From the NCBI GenBank assembly GCA_938030915.1, contig CALHIO010000006.1, positions 1 through 9,418 on the forward strand: a stretch of 9,418 nt of DNA. The letters are read 5' to 3'. How positions within the stretch are numbered: position 1 is the stretch's first letter; the number at the start of each line of letters is the position of its first letter. Below are positions 4,833 to 9,418 of the stretch, one piece after another. The translations under genes and the position numbers were made by a program. The stretch comes from an uncultured Gemmatimonadota bacterium (GTDB taxonomy: Bacteria > Gemmatimonadota > Gemmatimonadetes > Longimicrobiales > Gaopeijiaceae). Under the pieces are notes generated by a model that made no database searches, had not been told where the DNA came from, and saw only the letters and a list, made by a program, of their open reading frames with translations.

Positions 4833-7430
4833 TCACGGAACACCATAAAAGGCGCGCACGCGACGTTCGAGGTCGGACCACGCGCCTTTGATGAAGGGGG
4901 CCGGCGGCAGGGAATCCCGGAGGTAGCGTCCATAACGTTTCGTGACGATCCGATCGTCCAGAATCACGACCGCGCCCCGGTCCGTGCGGGCGCGGATGAG
5001 CCGGCCGAATCCCTGCTTCAGGCGCAACGCCGCGTGGGGTAGCATGAAGCCGGCAAAAGGATCGTGTCCCTGGCGCTCGAGCGCCTCCATGCGGGCTGCA
5101 GTGATCGGTTCCGTCGGGACGCGGAACGGCAGCTTCTGGATCAACAGACCTCGAAGGGGATCACCCGGAACGTCGACCCCCTCCCAGAACGAGGACGTGC
5201 CGAGGAGGAGGCCCTGCCCCGAGTCCACGAAGCGGTCCAGCAGCCGGTGCCGATCGTCCTCACCCTGCACGAAAAGGGGCCACGTCTGGTCGAAGCCACG
5301 ATCCCGGGCGCCCTGAGCGGCCCGCCGCAGCGCCGAGTAGGACGTGAAGAGTGCGAACAGGCCGCCGTCCGTGATCTCGGCCAGGGCGTGCAGGACGTCC
5401 AGCGTCGCCTCTCCGAAGCCGGGATCACTTCCCCCGGCCGACGGCAGATCCGTCGGGACCGCGACCAGTGCCTGGTCTTCGAAGTCGAAGGGCGACGGTA
5501 CGACACGCTCATCGACCTCGATCTCCTCTCCCTCGTCACTCAGCACGGCAGCTTCGATCCCGAGACGCCCCCGCAGGAAGGAAAAGCTTCGTCGGGTGGT
5601 CAGCGTCGCCGAGGTGAGGACGGTCGTCTCGGCCTGAGTGAAGAGCGATTCGCGCAGTACGCCACCGAGTTCGATGGGCGCGGCCGCGAGGACGAGGTTT
5701 GCGCTCCGCCCCCTTCCCCGCGATTCGATCCAGCGCACGAAGGCACGCGCATCGTCTCCGGGAGCCAGGACGAGGCGTAATCCCTGTACCGTCGCAGACA
5801 GACGACGCTCGACGGAGCGCAGGTCGAGGAGTCGCCCCTCCAGCGCATCGAGCCATTCCTCCACCAGCTCGAGGCGGGCCCTCAATTCCGACAGCTCGCG
5901 TTGGAGCTTGCCCAGCGTAGTCAGAACAGTGCGGAGCTGTTCCGCGACGTCATCGTCGGCGGCTGGCTCGAGCGCCCCGTCCTCACCGAGACGCACCGGC
6001 CCCTCTCCAGGGGGCGCGAGCGGCTCCAGGCGTTCGAGCAGCCCGTCCACCGCGGCGCGGCCACGCGCGAGTGCAGGCCGGACGCGGTTCTCCAGCCGTT
6101 CACGAATCTCGTTGCCGGTCTCCGTCCCCCCGACGGCTTCGTGAATCGTGGTCAGGATTCCCCGTCCTCGCCGATCGAGCCGCGACATAGCGCGGTACAC
6201 CCCCCGGCGAGTGATCTCGACCCCCAGATGGGAGGTAGCGGCATCCTCCACGTTGTGCGCCTCGTCCAGAATGACCCGCTTGTACGCCGGCAACACGGCC
6301 GCCTGGGTGTAATTCGCCGTCGCTCGTCGCACCGCGAGGTCGGTGAACAGCAGGTGGTGGTTGACCACCAGCAGCTCCGCGGAGGCCGCCCTCCGTCGCG
6401 ACGTCTGGTAGAAGCAGGCCTGAAAATGCGGGCATCGGGCGCGCAGGCAGATATCCGGATCGCTGCGAACCTCCTCCCACGTATCGTCCGACGGCCGGAA
6501 GCCGAGATCCGACAGCGAGCCATCCTCGGTCGTATTGATCCACTCCAGCAGCGCCCGGATCTCGTCGGTCCGATCCTCCTCGAAGAGCGTTCCCTGACTC
6601 TCCGCGGCGAGCTGGGCCCTTCGGATCGAGATGTAGTTGCCGCGTCCCTTCACGAGGGCCCAGCGCACATCCCCAAGAAGGCTCTGAACGAGGGGCAGGT
6701 CCTTTTCGGCCAGCTGCTCCTGAAGGTTGATCGTGTTCGTGGAGACCACCGTCCGCTCGGCGTTCTCCTGGGCCCATCGTACCGCGGGCAGGAGGTAGGC
6801 GAGGGATTTGCCCGTCCCGGTGCCGGCCTCGACGATCGAGATGCCCCCGTCGTTGAATCGGTCGATGACGGCGGCGAGCATGTCGCGCTGACCCGGGCGG
6901 TCTTCGTACCCGCCGAACCGGCTCGAGAGCGCTCCACCGGGAGCGAGTACAGCGTCCAACTCTTCGGAACGCAGCAGAACCCGCTCTCGAGGCTTCGGTG
7001 GCTCGACGACGACGTAGAGCTCGTTCGCCTCGTTATCGATGATCGCCGTGCCGATGCCCTGATCGTACAGCAGGGCCGCGACGCGCATGTCGGCGTCCGA
7101 GGGCTCGAGGACACCGCTCGGATGGTTGTGGAGCATGACGCTCCCCTCATTCGCATCCCGCGCAGCGACCAGAACCGCCTCGAAGTTGCCCCTCGCGACA
7201 GCGCGCGGAGCCCGGACGACCCGTTGTTCGTCGACGTCCGCCAGAAAACACACCTCTCTGCCCCCCGCCCGATCGATCTCGGCTCGCAGGCGGTCGCGGG
7301 CGTCGGGGGACAGGGAAAGCGGGAGGACGGGGGCCGCGTCTTTGCCCGTGCCCTCGGACGAGGCCTCGGGGGTATCGTCGTCCGCGTCGAGTCCATCCAG
7401 CCCGAACAGGGCCCCCGCGGGGACCGTCAT
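4833..7430 (-). CDS. dinG: RadC-type JAMM domain fused to DinG/XPD-family superfamily 2 DNA helicase
   Basis: This predicted 865-residue cytoplasmic protein unwinds DNA using ATP, by analogy with DinG/XPD. After an acidic lead, residues 50-150 form a JAMM metallo-domain: Glu59 in REVCFLAD, then HNHPSG (His101, His103), Ser111 and Asp114, the HxHx7SxxD zinc pattern of RadC. The helicase follows: FGGYEDRPGQRDM (Q-motif-like, 172-184), Walker A EAGTGTGKS (201-209, Lys208), DEAH (389-392), LTSATL (605-610), GTSSFWEGVDVPGDPL (744-759) and QGFGRLIR (806-813). A predicted coiled coil lies near 495-545. Fe-S-type cysteines occur at 328, 333 and 339, but the usual first one is Ser268 (KGRGNYIS). DinG proteins usually have no N-terminal domain or a DEDDh exonuclease. 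ATG at 7430 is chosen for GAGGG 7 bases upstream. The alternative TTG at 7460 adds 10 residues and overlaps the previous stop by 4 bases. Confidence 0.93.
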   Translation of the reverse strand: MTVPAGALFGLDGLDADDDTPEASSEGTGKDAAPVLPLSLSPDARDRLRAEIDRAGGREVCFLADVDEQRVVRAPRAVARGNFEAVLVAARDANEGSVMLHNHPSGVLEPSDADMRVAALLYDQGIGTAIIDNEANELYVVVEPPKPRERVLLRSEELDAVLAPGGALSSRFGGYEDRPGQRDMLAAVIDRFNDGGISIVEAGTGTGKSLAYLLPAVRWAQENAERTVVSTNTINLQEQLAEKDLPLVQSLLGDVRWALVKGRGNYISIRRAQLAAESQGTLFEEDRTDEIRALLEWINTTEDGSLSDLGFRPSDDTWEEVRSDPDICLRARCPHFQACFYQTSRRRAASAELLVVNHHLLFTDLAVRRATANYTQAAVLPAYKRVILDEAHNVEDAATSHLGVEITRRGVYRAMSRLDRRGRGILTTIHEAVGGTETGNEIRERLENRVRPALARGRAAVDGLLERLEPLAPPGEGPVRLGEDGALEPAADDDVAEQLRTVLTTLGKLQRELSELRARLELVEEWLDALEGRLLDLRSVERRLSATVQGLRLVLAPGDDARAFVRWIESRGRGRSANLVLAAAPIELGGVLRESLFTQAETTVLTSATLTTRRSFSFLRGRLGIEAAVLSDEGEEIEVDERVVPSPFDFEDQALVAVPTDLPSAGGSDPGFGEATLDVLHALAEITDGGLFALFTSYSALRRAAQGARDRGFDQTWPLFVQGEDDRHRLLDRFVDSGQGLLLGTSSFWEGVDVPGDPLRGLLIQKLPFRVPTEPITAARMEALERQGHDPFAGFMLPHAALRLKQGFGRLIRARTDRGAVVILDDRIVTKRYGRYLRDSLPPAPFIKGAWSDLERRVRAFYGVP

Positions 7431-7437
7431 CGGGAAA

Positions 7438-7442
7438 CCCTC
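7438..7442 (-). promoter_or_regulatory. Ribosome binding site favouring the ATG start of the JAMM-DinG gene
   Basis: GAGGG on the minus strand lies 7 bases before the ATG at 7430. The alternative TTG at 7460 has no comparable purine run at the right distance, only the 4-base overlap with the upstream stop. This site tips the choice to the ATG. Confidence 0.5.
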
Positions 7443-7456
7443 GGGGATCTCCGAAC

Positions 7457-8734
7457 TCAAGTCTTGAGCTTCTGCTTCTTGGCGGCCGGGAACAGGACGT
7501 TGTTGAGGATCAGACGGTACCCAGGCGAGTTCGGGTGCAGCGCCAGGTCCGTCTGCGGGTCACCGATCTGATGCTCCGCGTCCTCGGGATCGTGCCCGCC
7601 GAAATAGGTGAAGGTGCCCTCGCCCAGGCTACCGTGAACGTACTTGGCCCAATCACCCTCCTGGGCGAGCACGATCGTGCCGGACTTGAGGCGATCCTGG
7701 CGGAACGACGTCGTCAGGCCATAGAAGTCGGCGAGGACGGCCTCGTGGTTCTGAGTCAGCATCGACGCGACAGGATCGAACTTCGCCGAGAAGTCGAACA
7801 GCGTGTACACGCCCAGTTCATTGCGCCACGGCGTGTTCACCTGGTGTCCGTCGATGTCCGAGAACGCGTTCACCGACGGCGCGATCTGGACCTGCGCGTC
7901 GGTGAAGGCCATCGCCTGGCTCCAGTCCATCCGGGTCGACGCATTCGGGTCTGGTGGCGTTCCGTCCGAATACGCGGCTGCGATGTCGGCGCTGTGGGCC
8001 GCGAGCGCCAGTTCGAGCGTTTCGGTCGCGGAGCACATCGCAAAGAGGAACCCGCCATCCTCGACGTACTGCCGGATCGCCGCGGCGACGTGCTTCTTGA
8101 GCGCGGGCACGTCGGCGAATCCGCCCTGACGCGCGATGTCCTGATTCCGCGCGACCTCTTCCTGAAGCCAGGGCGCACCGGAGTACGTCAGAAAGAACTT
8201 CGAGTACTGGCCCGTGAAGTCTTCGTGGTGGAGGTGGATCCACTCGTACTCGGACAGATCCCCGTCGAGGACGTCTCCGTCCCAGATCTTCTCGTACTCG
8301 ATTCCGGCATACTCGAGCGCCATCGTGACGGCGTCGTCCCACGGCGTTGAGTTCGGTGGCGTGTAGACGGCCACCCTCGGCGCCCGCTCGAGGGGCACCG
8401 CCTCCATGTTCGACGCCGCGACCGTCGCGCGCATGCGCGCCTCCGCGGAAGCGTCCATCGGCTCGATACTCACGCCCCGGAACGCCGCTTCACGACGGAT
8501 GTCTTCGCGATTGGGAAGAAGGAACGAGCCCCCCCGGTAGTTCAGCAGCCACTCGGCCTTTTCCTGCTGCTCCAGGGTCCAGTACGCAAGTCCGTACGCC
8601 TTCAGGTGGTCCTGCTGCGAGCGGTCCATCGGGACCAGAAGCCACTGGGCCGACGCCCCGGCCGGTACACCGAGGACGATCAGGGTCAAAAGGAGCGTGC
8701 GCACGACGTGCGTCCTGGACGGCACCTTCGTCAT
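7457..8734 (-). CDS. Secreted protein with glutamine-amidotransferase-like core ('asparagine synthetase B' of databases, probably a misnomer)
   Basis: This 425-residue protein carries a clear signal peptide: a basic start, a hydrophobic core (about 13-27, TLLLTLIVLGVPAGA) and an ASA-Q cleavage site near residue 29. The mature part opens with LLVPMDRSQQDHLKAYGLAYW (32-52) and LLNYRGGSFLL (63-73). A class I amidotransferase-like Rossmann region follows: VAVYTPPNSTPWDDAVTMAL (121-140), WIHLHHEDFTG (165-175) and a possible nucleophile elbow GGFLFAMCSATETL (227-240, Cys234). It ends with YFGGHDPEDA (377-386) and a strongly patterned tail (DLALHPNSPGYRLILNN, 396-412). From memory, Bacteroidota relatives are labelled asparagine synthetase B, but no N-terminal Cys nucleophile and no ATP-pyrophosphatase loop are present, and export argues against that role. 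The ATG overlaps the upstream stop by 4 bases (ATGA), and the end abuts the helicase. Substrate and activity are unknown. Confidence 0.88.
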   Translation of the reverse strand: MTKVPSRTHVVRTLLLTLIVLGVPAGASAQWLLVPMDRSQQDHLKAYGLAYWTLEQQEKAEWLLNYRGGSFLLPNREDIRREAAFRGVSIEPMDASAEARMRATVAASNMEAVPLERAPRVAVYTPPNSTPWDDAVTMALEYAGIEYEKIWDGDVLDGDLSEYEWIHLHHEDFTGQYSKFFLTYSGAPWLQEEVARNQDIARQGGFADVPALKKHVAAAIRQYVEDGGFLFAMCSATETLELALAAHSADIAAAYSDGTPPDPNASTRMDWSQAMAFTDAQVQIAPSVNAFSDIDGHQVNTPWRNELGVYTLFDFSAKFDPVASMLTQNHEAVLADFYGLTTSFRQDRLKSGTIVLAQEGDWAKYVHGSLGEGTFTYFGGHDPEDAEHQIGDPQTDLALHPNSPGYRLILNNVLFPAAKKQKLKT

Positions 8735-9418
8735 CGGCCCCGATCCCGCAGTCGCTGTAGCTCCACACGCGCATCGGGGACGACCGCTGCGTTGGGCCGA
8801 TTCATGATCAGATCCTCGAGGAGACGAATCGCCTCCTCCACGCCGCGCGGCGTCCGGGCCCGGTAACGAGCGAGTGCGAGCGACGCCTCCGCGACCTCGG
8901 GCGCGTCCGGATGCTCGGCGATCAGGACTGCACGGATATCCGCCGCCACGGCACCTTCGTCGCCGTCTGCGGCGATTCGGGCAGCTTCGGCGAGCACCAG
9001 GGGCGCTTCGGCCCGTTCGACCTCCTGAGCGGCGTCCGCGAGTTCCATCGCAGCCTCCCGGTGGCGACCGTGGTGCGCCTTCACGCCGGCGTCGGCAAGC
9101 GCCTCGGCCCCGGGCGTGGACAATCTTCCGAGGAGTCCGGCAAACTGGATGACGGCCGTCGCGTCCGATGGCGGCAGCCCCGTCAGAGCCAGCAGGAGAG
9201 CGGAGCGACCCTCCTCGATGGCGCCCTCGGCGAGAAGCAGATACGCCCGCTCCAGCGAGCTCTTGGGCCCCTCCACACCGTCGAGCACCGCCGCGGCGCC
9301 CTCGGGATCACCGCGGGACTGCAGAACGCCGGCGACGGTCGCCGCGAGGTCGTCGATCTCGGGAGCGTTGGGAAAATCGTCCCTGAAGTCGGCCAGCATC
9401 GACCGGAGTTCTTCGGGA
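8731..9418 (-). CDS. Alanine-rich helical-repeat (TPR-like) protein, 5' truncated at window edge
   Basis: The open frame enters at the right edge and gives 228 complete codons before TGA 8733-8731. The internal ATG at 9399 is unlikely to be the true start, because the frame is open upstream (PEELRSMLADF) and the repeat pattern is already under way. The protein is a run of amphipathic, alanine- and leucine-rich helices spaced by short turns. Units such as RGDPEGAAAVLDG, EGAIEEGRSALLLAL, GRHREAAMELADAAQ and RGVEEAIRLLEDLIM resemble tetratricopeptide-type repeats. It ends in a charged helix (PDARVELQRLRDRGR). Such solenoids usually bind other proteins; any signal peptide would lie outside the window. 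The 4-base ATGA overlap with the next gene implies translational coupling with the secreted amidotransferase-like protein. Repeat class is inferred by eye and could be another alpha-solenoid. Confidence 0.85.
   Translation of the reverse strand, partial: PEELRSMLADFRDDFPNAPEIDDLAATVAGVLQSRGDPEGAAAVLDGVEGPKSSLERAYLLLAEGAIEEGRSALLLALTGLPPSDATAVIQFAGLLGRLSTPGAEALADAGVKAHHGRHREAAMELADAAQEVERAEAPLVLAEAARIAADGDEGAVAADIRAVLIAEHPDAPEVAEASLALARYRARTPRGVEEAIRLLEDLIMNRPNAAVVPDARVELQRLRDRGR

Noticed and set aside
3653..4891. A 412-codon plus-strand frame spanning the FAH gene, the terminator region and the small membrane gene.
   Set aside because: It crosses a clear hairpin terminator and lies antisense to well-supported genes; composition is typical of a shadow frame.
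4742..4933. Upstream extension of the small membrane protein to 130 residues starting inside the helicase gene.
   Set aside because: The added residues are Arg/Pro/Ser-rich like an overlapping-frame shadow, and the ATG at 4741 directly precedes a basic residue pair and the first membrane helix.
5901..7571. A 556-codon open frame on the plus strand opposite the helicase.
   Set aside because: Arg/Pro/Gly-rich composition and no motif; it is an antisense shadow of the JAMM-DinG gene.

Overview
All genes supported in this 9.4 kb window lie on the minus strand, so they read from right to left. The DNA is GC-rich and tightly packed. It shows stop/start overlaps, a GTG start at valS and a possible TTG start at the helicase. 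No RNA genes, CRISPR arrays, insertion sequences or phage genes were seen. The gene set suggests a Gemmatimonadota-like or related high-GC free-living bacterium: a secreted protein of the kind labelled 'asparagine synthetase B' in Bacteroidota and relatives, a RadC/JAMM-DinG fusion, and a cysteine-type valyl-tRNA synthetase. This assignment is an inference from protein flavour, not from a marker gene.

Right block (9418 to about 4541): a 5'-truncated, alanine-rich helical-repeat (TPR-like) protein overlaps by 4 bases (ATGA) a secreted protein with a glutamine-amidotransferase-like core. The 3' end of that gene abuts or overlaps a helicase of about 865 residues. The helicase joins an N-terminal RadC-type JAMM metallo-domain to a complete DinG/XPD-family helicase. 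A 66-residue two-helix membrane protein follows, and then a 13-bp perfect hairpin with a short pyrimidine run, which probably ends the transcript.

Left block (4408 to 1): an FAHD1-like fumarylacetoacetate hydrolase-family enzyme is coupled through a TGATG overlap to a class I aminotransferase resembling LL-diaminopimelate aminotransferase. Next comes a membrane-anchored protein whose single helix resembles the TonB anchor but which has no TonB C-terminal domain. Last is the first 520 residues of valyl-tRNA synthetase, which runs off the left edge. A 37-codon reading frame sits between the last two.

The most unusual item is the JAMM-DinG fusion, which also has serine where the first iron-sulfur cysteine is expected. 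The neighbouring secreted protein is likely misnamed in relatives, and the TonB-like anchored protein has no recognised function. The left block otherwise looks like ordinary metabolism and translation. Nothing in the window amounts to a demonstrable new multi-gene system.
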